In this document: one piece after another, positions 29,126 to 38,891 of the stretch
Layout of the letters: each line of letters starts with the position of its first letter
Numbering within the stretch: the stretch's first letter is position 1
DNA from: Candidatus Peregrinibacteria bacterium CG_4_10_14_0_2_um_filter_38_24
GTDB taxonomy: Bacteria > Patescibacteriota > Gracilibacteria > UBA1369 > LOWO2-01-FULL-3
DNA: 54,784 nucleotides
Direction: 5' to 3'
NCBI GenBank assembly: GCA_002792535.1
Contig: PFOM01000009.1
Span: 1-54,784, forward strand
Program-made: the position numbers and the translations under genes
Notes under the pieces: model-generated
The model's database searches: none
The model's input: the letters and a program-made list of their open reading frames with translations, nothing else
Told to the model about the DNA's origin: nothing

Positions 29126-30290
29126 CAGTTTTCTCCTCACCTTTGTGAAGAACCTTCATCTCTACACTGTCCCCGACATTCTTTTTTGCGATAAAATTCG
29201 GCAATGAAACATTGTCATCGAGTTTTACTCCGTCCACTTCAAGAATAATATCGTTTTCTGTGATGCCAGCTTTATCCGCAGGGGATCCAGGTACGACCGC
29301 AAGTTCTTCAGGCTTTTCTCCGCGCAAAACCAGAACGCCATAATCAACAGATAAACTGTTCGTCTCTTTAATAGCTTTTGTTATAGGGATAAATCTTATC
29401 CCAAGGAAAGGACGAACTATTTTTCCGGTTTTTTGCACAGAATCAAAAATACTTTTTACAGTATTTGCAGGAAGAGAAAATCCTATGTTTTCCGCACTGG
29501 CAACAGCCACATTCACTCCAATTATATTTCCATGGATATCAAGAAGTGGTCCACCGGAATTCCCTGGATTTATAGCCGCATCGGTTTGTATTACTCCTTC
29601 AAGTTTTTCAGACATTCCACGTCCGTCTCCTGCGGTAATTTTCCTTGAAAGCCCTGAAACAACTCCGACAGAAACAGAATTTTTGAATTCAAGAAGAGGG
29701 CTTCCAATAGCGATTGCAGTCTGTCCGACTTGTAAAATATCGCTATCCGCAAAACTCAAAAATGGAAGACCTTTCTCTTCGATTTTTATCACAGCAATAT
29801 CATTTAAAGGATCTCTCGCAATAACTTTTGCATCATATTTCGTTGCTGCATCATTCATAATGACAGTATATTCAGCAGTTTCATCTGAAACTACATGCCT
29901 GTTTGTGATTATATATCCATCCTCTGAGACGATAAATCCGCTTCCTCCGCCAACTTCCTTCTTCTCGGTGCCATTTTGTCTGTATTGAGGTATTTGGAAG
30001 TTGAGAGGACTGCTCTCCCCGAAAGGATTCGAAAAATATTTTTCAAGAATCGGCACATCCTTGCTGATAACGATAGAAACCGTAGAATCCTTAGCTTTTT
30101 TTACGGTATCTATTATGAGCTGTTCTTGTGAGGTAACATTTTGAACAACACTTTTAGAATTAACGTCACTATTTGCAGGGGAATATTGCGCAGACGGGGA
30201 TAGTCCGACAAAAGATCCTACAATAATAAGCGCGGTAACTCCACCGGAAACCGCTCCAGTAAGGACTACTTTCGCATAATTTTTCTCCAT
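29091..30290 (-). CDS. HtrA/DegP-like trypsin-type serine protease with PDZ domain
   Basis: GSGFIVSEDGYIITNRHVV, NDIAVIKI, TDAAINPGNSGGPLLD; PDZ; start at MEKNYAK. Confidence 0.95.
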   Translation of the reverse strand: MEKNYAKVVLTGAVSGGVTALIIVGSFVGLSPSAQYSPANSDVNSKSVVQNVTSQEQLIIDTVKKAKDSTVSIVISKDVPILEKYFSNPFGESSPLNFQIPQYRQNGTEKKEVGGGSGFIVSEDGYIITNRHVVSDETAEYTVIMNDAATKYDAKVIARDPLNDIAVIKIEEKGLPFLSFADSDILQVGQTAIAIGSPLLEFKNSVSVGVVSGLSRKITAGDGRGMSEKLEGVIQTDAAINPGNSGGPLLDIHGNIIGVNVAVASAENIGFSLPANTVKSIFDSVQKTGKIVRPFLGIRFIPITKAIKETNSLSVDYGVLVLRGEKPEELAVVPGSPADKAGITENDIILEVDGVKLDDNVSLPNFIAKKNVGDSVEMKVLHKGEEKTVTVKLEEKSDK

Positions 30291-30313
30291 ATACATGTAG
30301 ATTAAGAAATAAA

Positions 30314-30340
30314 TTAGCACACGTCATATTAGAGTGCTAA
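30314..30340. promoter_or_regulatory. CIRCE element (HrcA-binding site)
   Basis: TTAGCACAC-N9-GAGTGCTAA; consensus TTAGCACTC-N9-GAGTGCTAA, 17/18 arm positions. Confidence 0.93.
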
Positions 30341-30354
30341 AAACAGACTGTCAA
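30326..30354 (-). promoter_or_regulatory. Sigma70-type promoter of htrA-like gene
   Basis: Minus strand TTGACA-N17-TAATAT overlapping CIRCE. Confidence 0.9.
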
Positions 30355-30433
30355 TGGCTTAGACTAAATTAATGTTGACATTTTATGTGGGTAGGATAGT
30401 GTTATAGACAATTACAACATAATCTTCATTTTT

Positions 30434-30736
30434 ATGATGAATTGGTCACAAAACTTCGCATATCCATGGTTTGGAATGCAATTGCATATGTTATTCGCGG
30501 TAATGACGTTTCTAGGAGTAGTTCTATTCCTAATCTGGGCGTTTAGAGTTTTGGACAAGAAGAAAATGTTTTCATGGGCGGTTTGGTTCTTGGCTATCGG
30601 AATAGTTGGGGCATTATTAACATCTGAAATGGGAGGCGCAGGTTTTGGACAAATGAGAGGATTGTGGGGAAGCAAATGTGGATTTAATCAGACAACACAA
30701 GCACCTGCAACTCAAGAACCGGCAGTTGTAAAATAA
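30434..30736 (+). CDS. Small two-TM membrane protein
   Basis: 100 aa ORF with hydrophobic segments. Confidence 0.65.
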   Translation: MMNWSQNFAYPWFGMQLHMLFAVMTFLGVVLFLIWAFRVLDKKKMFSWAVWFLAIGIVGALLTSEMGGAGFGQMRGLWGSKCGFNQTTQAPATQEPAVVK

Positions 30737-30749
30737 TTATTGAAAAATC

Positions 30750-31928
30750 ATGAAAGTAGCGGTACTCCTTTCCGGAGGAGTAGACAGTTCGGTAGCATTG
30801 AAATTGCTTCAAAAAAAAGGCTGTGATATCACGGCCTTTTACTTGAAAATATGGCTTGAGGATGAGATGTCTTTCATGGGAGAGTGTCCGTGGGAGGAAG
30901 ATTTGAAATACGTTCGTGAAGTTTGTGACAAAGAAAAAATTCCTTTGAAAATAGTTCCGATGCAAAAGGAATATTTTGATACTATTGTTAAATATACGAT
31001 CGAAGAAGTGAAAAAAGGTCGTACTCCAAATCCGGATATTATGTGTAACAACAATATAAAATTCGGACTTTTCATAAACAAAATAGACAAGAGTTTCGAC
31101 AAAGTTGCAACTGGACATTATGCACAAGTGGTAAAGAAAACGGGAAAGTATTTCCTGAAGAGATCTCCAGATAAAATAAAAGATCAGACTTATTTCTTAT
31201 CTAGATTAAGCCAAAAACAGCTTGCTCGCGCAGAGTTTCCAATAGGGCATTTGAGCAAAAAACAAGTCAGGAAATATGCAGAAAAATTTGATCTTCCAAA
31301 TAAAAACAGAAAAGACAGCCAAGGAATTTGTTTTCTAGGAAAATTAAAATATAGCGATTTTTTGAAACATTATTTAGGGGAACAAAAAGGAGATATCCTG
31401 GAATATGAAACGGGCGAAAAAATGGGAGAACATGAAGGAACATATTATTATACAATAGGGCAGAGGAAAGGCATTTTATTGGCAGGAGGGCCTTGGTATG
31501 TAGTAAAAAAAGACCTCAAAAAAAATATAGTTTTTATTTCAAAAAACTATCACGATAAAACTAAAAAAAGAAATGAATTTGAAATCTCGGATTACAATTT
31601 CTTTAACAATACATTACCTTCAAATACAAATTTAAAAAAATCCATACAAAAATCCCAAATACAAAACAACAAACAAATTTTGACCGCAGTGTGCAAACAT
31701 GTACATGAAGATCAAAATTTGCCGACAACGCAGAAGATGGGACTTTTGCATGGATCTCTAAAAGTAAAACTTCGCCATGGAGAAAAAATGTATATAGCAA
31801 AAATCACAAAAATAAATTCAAAAAGAGCGAAAGTGAAAATCAATAAAAATGACCAAGGGATCGCAAAAGGACAGTTTGCAGTTTTTTATAGAAATGATTT
31901 ATGCTTGGGCTCAGCGGTAATAGATTAA
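30750..31928 (+). CDS. mnmA: tRNA-specific 2-thiouridylase MnmA
   Basis: VLLSGGVDSSVA, NPDIMCNNNIKFG, ATGHYAQ, DSQGICFLG. Confidence 0.95.
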   Translation: MKVAVLLSGGVDSSVALKLLQKKGCDITAFYLKIWLEDEMSFMGECPWEEDLKYVREVCDKEKIPLKIVPMQKEYFDTIVKYTIEEVKKGRTPNPDIMCNNNIKFGLFINKIDKSFDKVATGHYAQVVKKTGKYFLKRSPDKIKDQTYFLSRLSQKQLARAEFPIGHLSKKQVRKYAEKFDLPNKNRKDSQGICFLGKLKYSDFLKHYLGEQKGDILEYETGEKMGEHEGTYYYTIGQRKGILLAGGPWYVVKKDLKKNIVFISKNYHDKTKKRNEFEISDYNFFNNTLPSNTNLKKSIQKSQIQNNKQILTAVCKHVHEDQNLPTTQKMGLLHGSLKVKLRHGEKMYIAKITKINSKRAKVKINKNDQGIAKGQFAVFYRNDLCLGSAVID

Positions 31929-31930
31929 AT

Positions 31931-33019
31931 ATGAAATCAGAAATAGTAAAAATCGGAAAAGTGAGAATTGGAGGAGGACTTCCTATTATTATTCAATCAA
32001 TGACGGATACTCCAACTTCCGACGTAACAGCAACTGTAAAACAATGCATCGAGCTTTATGATGCTGGCGCAGAAATAGTAAGGATGACTGTAAATGATGA
32101 TACATCCGCGAAAGCAGTGCCTGAAATCAGGAAAAGTTTGGATAAAAAAGGATACAAAGACATCGCACTCATCGGAGATTTTCATTTCAACGGACATATC
32201 TTACTAAACAAATATCCACTTCTTGTAAAAGCACTCGATAAATTTAGGGTAAATCCAGCAAACGAAAAATCATTTGAAGAATTTATAAGAATAGCTGCAG
32301 AAAATAATAAAACAGTAAGAATAGGCTTAAACAAAGGCTCTTTCGACGGCGATATCGTGAAAGCGATTTTGAGTTATGCAGCGAAAGCAGAAAAACTTGG
32401 ACTAAAAAGAAATCAAATAGTTCTGAGTTTGAAGAGTTCAGACGCAGTAGATTTCATAAAAGATCATGAAAGATTAGCGGAAGGAATGAAGAAAAATAAA
32501 AAGATATATGCCCTCCACGTAGGCCTTACAGAAGCGGGAACGGGCGTTCAAGGAATTGTAGCAAGTTCTGTCGCGACAGGAATACTTTTACAAAAAGGCA
32601 TCGGAGATACGATAAGAGTTTCGATAACTCCGACGAAAAATGAAAGCAGAACAAAAGAAGTGGAAGTCTGCAAAAATATTTTACAAACGTTAAATATTCG
32701 CACGTTTACGCCAAAAATCACAAGTTGTCCTGGATGCGGAAGAACGAATAAAAAATATTTTCAGGAAATGGTTGAGAGAATAAATGAACACATCAAAAAA
32801 TATAAAAACGCAAAAAATCTTCATATCGCAATAATGGGATGTATTGTAAACGGTCCAGGCGAATGCAAGAAAGCAGATATTGCAATAATGTTGCCGGGAT
32901 ATCAAGAAAAACAGACAGCTCAGGTTTACATCAAAGGTAAGCTAACAAAGAGCTTAAGTGGTAAAAATATGCTCAAAGAATTCTTTGAAATATTAGACAA
33001 AGAGCTGAAAATAAGCTAA
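31931..33019 (+). CDS. ispG: 4-hydroxy-3-methylbut-2-enyl diphosphate synthase IspG
   Basis: IIIQSMTDTPTSDV, IALIGDFHFN, ITSCPGCGR, IAIMGCIVNGPGE. Confidence 0.95.
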   Translation: MKSEIVKIGKVRIGGGLPIIIQSMTDTPTSDVTATVKQCIELYDAGAEIVRMTVNDDTSAKAVPEIRKSLDKKGYKDIALIGDFHFNGHILLNKYPLLVKALDKFRVNPANEKSFEEFIRIAAENNKTVRIGLNKGSFDGDIVKAILSYAAKAEKLGLKRNQIVLSLKSSDAVDFIKDHERLAEGMKKNKKIYALHVGLTEAGTGVQGIVASSVATGILLQKGIGDTIRVSITPTKNESRTKEVEVCKNILQTLNIRTFTPKITSCPGCGRTNKKYFQEMVERINEHIKKYKNAKNLHIAIMGCIVNGPGECKKADIAIMLPGYQEKQTAQVYIKGKLTKSLSGKNMLKEFFEILDKELKIS

Positions 33020-33047
33020 AAATTCCTAAGCTACATAACAAATAAAA

Positions 33048-33596
33048 ATGATTCTTTCAGACCAAACTTTAGAGCGTTTAATAAAAGAGAAAATTATCGT
33101 CATTGATCCGGTTGATGAAAAATCTATTCAGCCAGCATCAGTTGATTTAAGGCTCGGAACACACTTTCTCATCATCGAAGAAAATCAAATGGAGGTGATA
33201 ACTTTGGACTCAGAAGTTCAATACCGAGAAACAAATAGCGATACAATAATAATCCCTCCAAAATCATTTCTTCTCGCGACGACACAAGAATATATAAAAT
33301 TGCCAAATGACATTACGGCCTTCGTAGAGGGCAGAAGCTCGATTGGAAGAATCGGACTTTTCATCCAAAATGCAGGATGGGTCGATCCGGGATTTGAAGG
33401 AAGAATAACTCTAGAACTATACAATGCGAGTGCGCTTCCAATAAAACTTCAGGCAGGAAAAAGAATCTGTCAGTTGGTTTGTTGCAGAATGGACGCGCCG
33501 GCGAAAACGCCATACAATGGGAAATATCAGGGGCAAGATAAAACAACAGGAAGCAAAATTCACAAAGATACAGACACTATAAAAATAAATTTATGA
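33048..33596 (+). CDS. dcd: dCTP deaminase
   Basis: [39 protein letters not shown]. Confidence 0.95.
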   Translation: MILSDQTLERLIKEKIIVIDPVDEKSIQPASVDLRLGTHFLIIEENQMEVITLDSEVQYRETNSDTIIIPPKSFLLATTQEYIKLPNDITAFVEGRSSIGRIGLFIQNAGWVDPGFEGRITLELYNASALPIKLQAGKRICQLVCCRMDAPAKTPYNGKYQGQDKTTGSKIHKDTDTIKINL

Positions 33597-34408
33597 AACA
33601 ATATTTAGAACTCGTACAAGAAGTTTTGAAAGATGGAGTTGAGAAAAAAGATAGAACTGGCACAGGAACTATTTCGATTTTTGGAACGCAAAAAAAATAC
33701 GATTTGCGCGAAGGATTTCCAATGGTAACAACGAAAAAAGTAAGCTACGGAGCTATTTTGAGAGAATTACTTTGGTTTCTAAAAGGATCTACAAATATAA
33801 ACGAAGATTTAACTCAGCACACTCCAATTTGGGACGCATGGGCCGACAAAGAAGGAAACCTAGGTCCGATTTATGGCTACCAATGGAGGAAATGGGAAAA
33901 ATTTACTTTAGGCGAAGATCAGAAGACATACACAAAAAGTCACATAGATCAGATACAAACTGCGATAGATACAATCAAAAATAATCCGGATTCAAGAAGA
34001 ATAATAGTAAGTGCATGGAACGTTGCAGATTTGGACAGGATGGCGCTTCCACCCTGCCACGCATTCTTCCAATTTTACGTTGTAGGAGAATTTTTGGACG
34101 TACAGCTCTATCAGAGGAGTGCGGACGTCGCGCTTGGCGTACCGTACAATATTGCGAGCTATGCGACACTTTTGATGATGGTCGCACAAGAATGTAATTT
34201 AACTCCAAGATATTTTGTTCATACGACAGGAGACACACACATTTACTCAAATCATTTGGAAGGAATAAAAGAACAAGTCAAAAGACAACCACACGCATTG
34301 CCGCAGTTGGTAATAGCAAAAAAACCTTTCCGGGATTTAACATTTGAAGACTTCGAATTGAAAAATTACACGCACGAGGCCTTTATAAAATTCCCCGTGG
34401 CTGTATAA
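33593..34408 (+). CDS. thyA: Thymidylate synthase ThyA
   Basis: [58 protein letters not shown]. Confidence 0.97.
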   Translation: MKQYLELVQEVLKDGVEKKDRTGTGTISIFGTQKKYDLREGFPMVTTKKVSYGAILRELLWFLKGSTNINEDLTQHTPIWDAWADKEGNLGPIYGYQWRKWEKFTLGEDQKTYTKSHIDQIQTAIDTIKNNPDSRRIIVSAWNVADLDRMALPPCHAFFQFYVVGEFLDVQLYQRSADVALGVPYNIASYATLLMMVAQECNLTPRYFVHTTGDTHIYSNHLEGIKEQVKRQPHALPQLVIAKKPFRDLTFEDFELKNYTHEAFIKFPVAV

Positions 34409-34425
34409 TGCTGTATAATAAAGCC

Positions 34426-34944
34426 ATGACGAACAAAGAAATTTACATCATCGTTGCAGTAGACTCAAAAAATGGCATAGGCAAGGACAACGCAATGCCA
34501 TGGCATTTCAAAAAAGAAACTAAGTATTTCAAAGAGATTACTCTAACGACAAAAGATCCAAGCAAAAAAAACATGGTAATCATGGGCAAAAACACTTGGT
34601 ATTCTTTGCCTGAAAAATATCGTCCGCTTAAAAACAGAAAAAATGTAGTCCTTACTCGCGATATATCACTAAAAATCGAAGGAGTAGAAATCCGCCAATC
34701 TCTAGACGAAGCTATCAATTCAGCAGGGGACGACATCGAAACCATTTTCATAATCGGTGGCGCAACACTTTTCAAAGAATCCTTAACTCATCCAAGACTA
34801 ACAGGACTTTACATCACATTTATCGAGAACGAATACGAATGCGATACGTATTTCCCTAAAATCCCAGCCAAATTCTCGCATAAACAACTTCTAAAAGAGG
34901 AAGAAGAGGATGGAGTGAAGTTCAAATTCATACTCTATACATAA
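34426..34944 (+). CDS. folA: Dihydrofolate reductase
   Basis: IIVAVDSKNGIGKDNAMPWH, VIMGKNTWYSLP, IFIIGGATLF. Confidence 0.95.
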   Translation: MTNKEIYIIVAVDSKNGIGKDNAMPWHFKKETKYFKEITLTTKDPSKKNMVIMGKNTWYSLPEKYRPLKNRKNVVLTRDISLKIEGVEIRQSLDEAINSAGDDIETIFIIGGATLFKESLTHPRLTGLYITFIENEYECDTYFPKIPAKFSHKQLLKEEEEDGVKFKFILYT

Positions 34945-34982
34945 AAGAGAGCAGAAATCTATTTCCCAAACTCTTAACTTCC

Positions 34983-35729
34983 CTATTTCGCCAAAGCCTT
35001 ATCTATAACTTGCTCATACGCTTCAAGGCTATATAGCCCATCCATCATATAGCCATTGATAAGAAATCCGGGAGTTCCTCTGAATCCGATATTGGTAGCA
35101 TCTTGTGAATCCTTTGCTACTTCATCTTTGAATGTATCAGCGGCAACGCATGAATCAAATTTAGATAGATTTGCTCCTGATTTTCCGGCAGATTTCCTCA
35201 AGCTTTCCCCAGTCATTTCTTCAGAAAGCGCCGCTTCAAAAATATTTTCATTCATCGCATAATACATCTCGTCTCCACCTTGATCTTTCACGCACTCGGC
35301 CGCAAGCGCAGCAGGATAAGCATTTGGATGAATTGAAGTAAGTGGAAGATCTCTATAAACAAAATTCATTTTACCGGTATCAATATATTTTTCTTTCAAT
35401 GTTGGGAAAACTTCGGCATGAAATCTTTGGCAAACCGGACATTGATAATCTGAAAATTCAATCATTGTGACAGGAGCATCGCTATCCCCAAGAACCGCAT
35501 CATCATCAGTATAATCACCTTCAATTATCGTTCCAGTCTTGTCTTCCGGTTGAGCCTCGGCTTGTTGTTTCGCAATGAAAGCCTTGATGCCTTCCTCAAC
35601 TTTCGAATTGAAAACATCATCAGTCATTTTATTTGCATACTCGTATCCGAAAAAAGATAGAGACCCGGAAACAAGGATAGAAGCCACTAGAATAGAAACC
35701 GGAAGCAATTTGTTTGATTTTTTTTTCAT
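34983..35729 (-). CDS. DsbA-family thioredoxin-fold protein
   Basis: MIEFSDYQCPVCQRFHAEVFP; N-terminal TM. Confidence 0.93.
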   Translation of the reverse strand: MKKKSNKLLPVSILVASILVSGSLSFFGYEYANKMTDDVFNSKVEEGIKAFIAKQQAEAQPEDKTGTIIEGDYTDDDAVLGDSDAPVTMIEFSDYQCPVCQRFHAEVFPTLKEKYIDTGKMNFVYRDLPLTSIHPNAYPAALAAECVKDQGGDEMYYAMNENIFEAALSEEMTGESLRKSAGKSGANLSKFDSCVAADTFKDEVAKDSQDATNIGFRGTPGFLINGYMMDGLYSLEAYEQVIDKALAK

Positions 35730-35744
35730 ATTGTTTAAAATTAA

Positions 35745-36839
35745 TTAATTTAAGAAATCAAATTTTCTATCGCACCATTTAGTTTTTGAGTATACTTTTT
35801 TCCCGTCAAAATATATTTCCGCGTTTGCCCACTTGAAATTAAATATCAAATCCCAATGCACGCTCGAATCATTCCCGTTTGGGCATTCATCATAACACTT
35901 GCCTAACGCCATGTGCAAACTCTTGCCCATTTTTTCATCAAAAAGGATTTGACGCGTCCATGTTTTTATTTGATCGTTAAGCCCAAAAGCGAATTCCCCG
36001 AAATATCTTGACCCTTTATCTGTATCCAGCAGTTTTGTTAGTGCAATTTTGTGATCAGACTCTTCTCCGACAACTTTTCCGTCTTTAAGAGTAAGTTTCA
36101 CCCAATTAAAATCATGTGATTGATAATGAGTCGGTACATTATATTTGATCACACCATTCACACTATCACGCACAGGAGAAGTGAAAATTTCACCATCAGG
36201 CAAATTACATTTTCCACAGCATGTAACCCATGTTTGCCCTGCGACAGAAACTTCCAAATCAGTTTCATCTCCTACAATTCTTATTTTTTTAACTTTAGTC
36301 ATTAGATCTACAAATTTTTGCTGCAATTTTTCTTCCTTTTTCCAATCCAAAAGACAACTATCCAAAATAAAATCTTCCCACTCCTCAAGGCTTCTGTTAG
36401 CCATTATTGCAGATGCATTGTTTGGGTATGCAAGAAGACACCATCTCTTTTTATGCAAAATATCACTCAAAGGTTTTCGCGCTTCTTGGCACACATTGAG
36501 CTTTTTAAAATCAACTTCTTTAAGTTCGTAAGGATTTGTATCCGCAAGAATTTGAACCATCGCATCATAACTATCTGCAACTTGTTTGTCCAAATCGCTC
36601 AAGTGTTTGAGCTGATTTGTGTCTGCATGTTTGAAAAATATTTTGCTAAGTTCATCATTTGAAAAACGAACATCGATAGCAATCGCGCCAGCTTTCACGC
36701 ATTCTTCATAAATTTCTTTTAGCAGGGGATAGCTCTCAAATCCATATCCTCTCAGCAAAATCCTCTCACCTTTTTTCAAAGCAATCGAATAATTCACAAC
36801 AATATCAGCAAGTTTTTTGAGTTTGTATTTATCAATCAT
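35745..36839 (-). CDS. M29-family aminopeptidase
   Basis: VVNYSIALKKGERILLRG, GEIFTSPVRDSVNG, HMALGKCYDECPNGNDSSVHWDLIF. Confidence 0.88.
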   Translation of the reverse strand: MIDKYKLKKLADIVVNYSIALKKGERILLRGYGFESYPLLKEIYEECVKAGAIAIDVRFSNDELSKIFFKHADTNQLKHLSDLDKQVADSYDAMVQILADTNPYELKEVDFKKLNVCQEARKPLSDILHKKRWCLLAYPNNASAIMANRSLEEWEDFILDSCLLDWKKEEKLQQKFVDLMTKVKKIRIVGDETDLEVSVAGQTWVTCCGKCNLPDGEIFTSPVRDSVNGVIKYNVPTHYQSHDFNWVKLTLKDGKVVGEESDHKIALTKLLDTDKGSRYFGEFAFGLNDQIKTWTRQILFDEKMGKSLHMALGKCYDECPNGNDSSVHWDLIFNFKWANAEIYFDGKKVYSKTKWCDRKFDFLN

Positions 36840-36883
36840 GCGAGCATTCTACCACGCTATTGCAAACAGACAAAAATAAAATT

Positions 36884-37891
36884 TTATAATCTGATCCCAC
36901 GCTGATTAAACGCTCGTACATCCCCAATTGAGCCCCCGATAAGTTTAGGTAAATCTTCAGAATCGATATTGCGCACTCTTTCAAAAACCTCTGCAATAAG
37001 CTCGTCGGGAGCTCCTCCATGATAAAAAATATCCCCACGAGCACGTCCCTCATCAAAATCATAATTATCCTCATCCCATGAAAAAAGATTTCCCAATTTT
37101 TCATGAAATTTTGGAGGAAATCTTTCTTCGGCAAAACGGCTTCTCAAAACAAAATCTTCGGCAGGAGAAAAATCTGCTAAAATATTTTTTGCAATCATAC
37201 CTTTTGTTGTAGGCAGTATTTCAACTTTGCCCAATGGCGAAACATGAACAATAGGATAAAATGGCGTCAAAAAAGGGAACAATCTTTGAGGGAAAACATT
37301 GTGTCCCCAATATTGTTCAGTAACTTCTGCCGCCTCAGCAAATCCACCCATATTGGTGAATCCGGATTCATCTAATTCGCATATTGAAACCGGAGATTCT
37401 GATTTATCCACAGTATCATTTGCAACATCAACAAAAAGTGCTCCGGCCTGTAAAGCATTTTGGTAAGAATTCCCTTTTATTCCGGCAATTTGTTTCAAAT
37501 GTCCGCCACGTGCATGAAAATGTCTCAGCGCTTGCATGCCGGGAGGAACAGAATTCCCTTTCGTTTGAGGATATTTTAACGCTCTAAAAATTTGCACCCA
37601 AACGCCATCGGTAATAGTATCGTAAAACCCTACAGGATAATTTTTGGGATTTCTAATCGAAGGATCGCTTTCATACTGAGGAGGAAGATCTTTACTCATT
37701 TTTTTAAGTGCACCCTTTATTCTTATGTCAAATATTTTCATCAACTTCATTAATTCTACAACGATAGCATCAAGATTCGGCAAAAGAACGCTTTCCGTAA
37801 GCTCACGCTGTTGGTCATCCACAGGCCTTGTGTCCCGAGAATCTATCCACGTTTCCAATATTTCCTTAAATGCTCCGTCTTGAATATCCAT
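36884..37891 (-). CDS. Uncharacterised 335-aa protein
   Basis: Long intact ORF in operon-like position; no family recognised. Confidence 0.7.
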   Translation of the reverse strand: MDIQDGAFKEILETWIDSRDTRPVDDQQRELTESVLLPNLDAIVVELMKLMKIFDIRIKGALKKMSKDLPPQYESDPSIRNPKNYPVGFYDTITDGVWVQIFRALKYPQTKGNSVPPGMQALRHFHARGGHLKQIAGIKGNSYQNALQAGALFVDVANDTVDKSESPVSICELDESGFTNMGGFAEAAEVTEQYWGHNVFPQRLFPFLTPFYPIVHVSPLGKVEILPTTKGMIAKNILADFSPAEDFVLRSRFAEERFPPKFHEKLGNLFSWDEDNYDFDEGRARGDIFYHGGAPDELIAEVFERVRNIDSEDLPKLIGGSIGDVRAFNQRGIRL

Positions 37892-37977
37892 ATGAATTTA
37901 TAAAAGGAGGCAATTATCACAAAAAACATTGATTTATGAAAGGTATACCCTTAGAATCTCCCTGTAAAACTTTTTGC

Positions 37978-38052
37978 GCCGGAGTAGCTCATTGGTAGAG
38001 CAGTGGATTGAAAATCCATGTGTAGGCAGTCCGATTCTGCCCTTCGGCACCA
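37978..38052 (+). tRNA. tRNA-Phe (anticodon GAA at 38010-38012), CCA encoded
   Basis: GCCGGAG-TA-GCTC-ATTGGTA-GAGC-A-GTGGA-TTGAAAA-TCCAT-GTGTA-GGCAG-TCCGATT-CTGCC-CTTCGGC-A-CCA cloverleaf. Confidence 0.95.
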
Positions 38053-38058
38053 CTTCCA

Positions 38059-38331
38059 TCAATAAACTTCATCATGCGAACCAATATCAACCGGGACGAT
38101 TTGATCGTCTTTGATTATGAAATAAATAATCAGTCGATAGGAGATGGTGACGGAAACGCTAAATAACTCGGCTAATCTTCCTGATAATTTATGCATTCTC
38201 AAAGAAGGATGTTGAGGATTTATGCAAAGTATTTTTAAAATTTTCTCGTATTGTTCTAATATTTTCGGATGTTTTTCGAAAAATTTCTTTGCTCTTTTTT
38301 GATAACTTTCAGTAATGACTAATTTATACAT
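38059..38331 (-). CDS. RelE/YafQ-family toxin
   Basis: SYQKRAKKFFEKHP...MHKLSGRLAELFSVSVTISYRLIIYFI...VDIGSHDEVY. Confidence 0.9.
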   Translation of the reverse strand: MYKLVITESYQKRAKKFFEKHPKILEQYEKILKILCINPQHPSLRMHKLSGRLAELFSVSVTISYRLIIYFIIKDDQIVPVDIGSHDEVY

Positions 38332-38581
38332 TCTTCAAATCTTTTATATGCTTCTCAACACTTTTTACTTTAAACTTCCCCTTAGCCAAATCCGCTTCGG
38401 ATTCTTTTAAAGCGGCATCCAGCTCACATTCACGCAGATAATTGTATTGATCCATGGTAAGTACGGCAAAACTTTTTTCACCATGAATCGTTATGAAAGT
38501 TTCGCTGAATTTTTTGGCTCTTTCGTTAAGAGCTGACATGCCTTTGGTCTTTAGTTCCTGAGCAGTTACGATATTATTCAT
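38324..38581 (-). CDS. Phd/RelB-like antitoxin
   Basis: MNNIVTAQELKTKGMSALNERAKKFSETFITIHGEKSFAVLTMDQYNYLRE; overlaps toxin. Confidence 0.85.
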   Translation of the reverse strand: MNNIVTAQELKTKGMSALNERAKKFSETFITIHGEKSFAVLTMDQYNYLRECELDAALKESEADLAKGKFKVKSVEKHIKDLKNV

Positions 38582-38611
38582 AGTACTGTTTATAATTTAT
38601 ATATAGTACTA
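38582..38611. repeat. Two AGTACT palindromic sites upstream of antitoxin, candidate operator
   Basis: AGTACT at 38582-38587 and TAGTACTA at 38604-38611. Confidence 0.4.
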
Positions 38612-38693
38612 TTAATAATACCATCCGGGGGCGTAGATGTAAAGGAAAAATGGCAAACTTTATTCGAACATCATCTGCGACTATGTCCCACTT

Positions 38694-38722
38694 CTTGACA
38701 CATTGCCGTAATAGTGATATAA
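38694..38722 (+). promoter_or_regulatory. Near-consensus sigma70-type promoter without obvious gene
   Basis: TTGACA-N17-TATAAC. Confidence 0.8.
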
Positions 38723-38850
38723 CTCTGCTTCATATATCACAATATATTTTTTTATGAGCCCAGAATCAGCAGATAGGACGGCAAGGCAGAGAAGATAGAA
38801 TGGTTAACGGAGAAAATTTCTTGCAGGAATTATTATAAATCACGCAAAAG

Positions 38851-38891
38851 AAAAAAGACCCTCGAGGCTATTAAGTTCAAGAGTCCTTTTT
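38851..38891 (-). terminator. Intrinsic terminator of candidate ncRNA
   Basis: Minus strand AAAAAGGACUCUUGA-loop-UCGAGGGUCUUUUUU; G-U pairs only on this strand. Confidence 0.8.
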
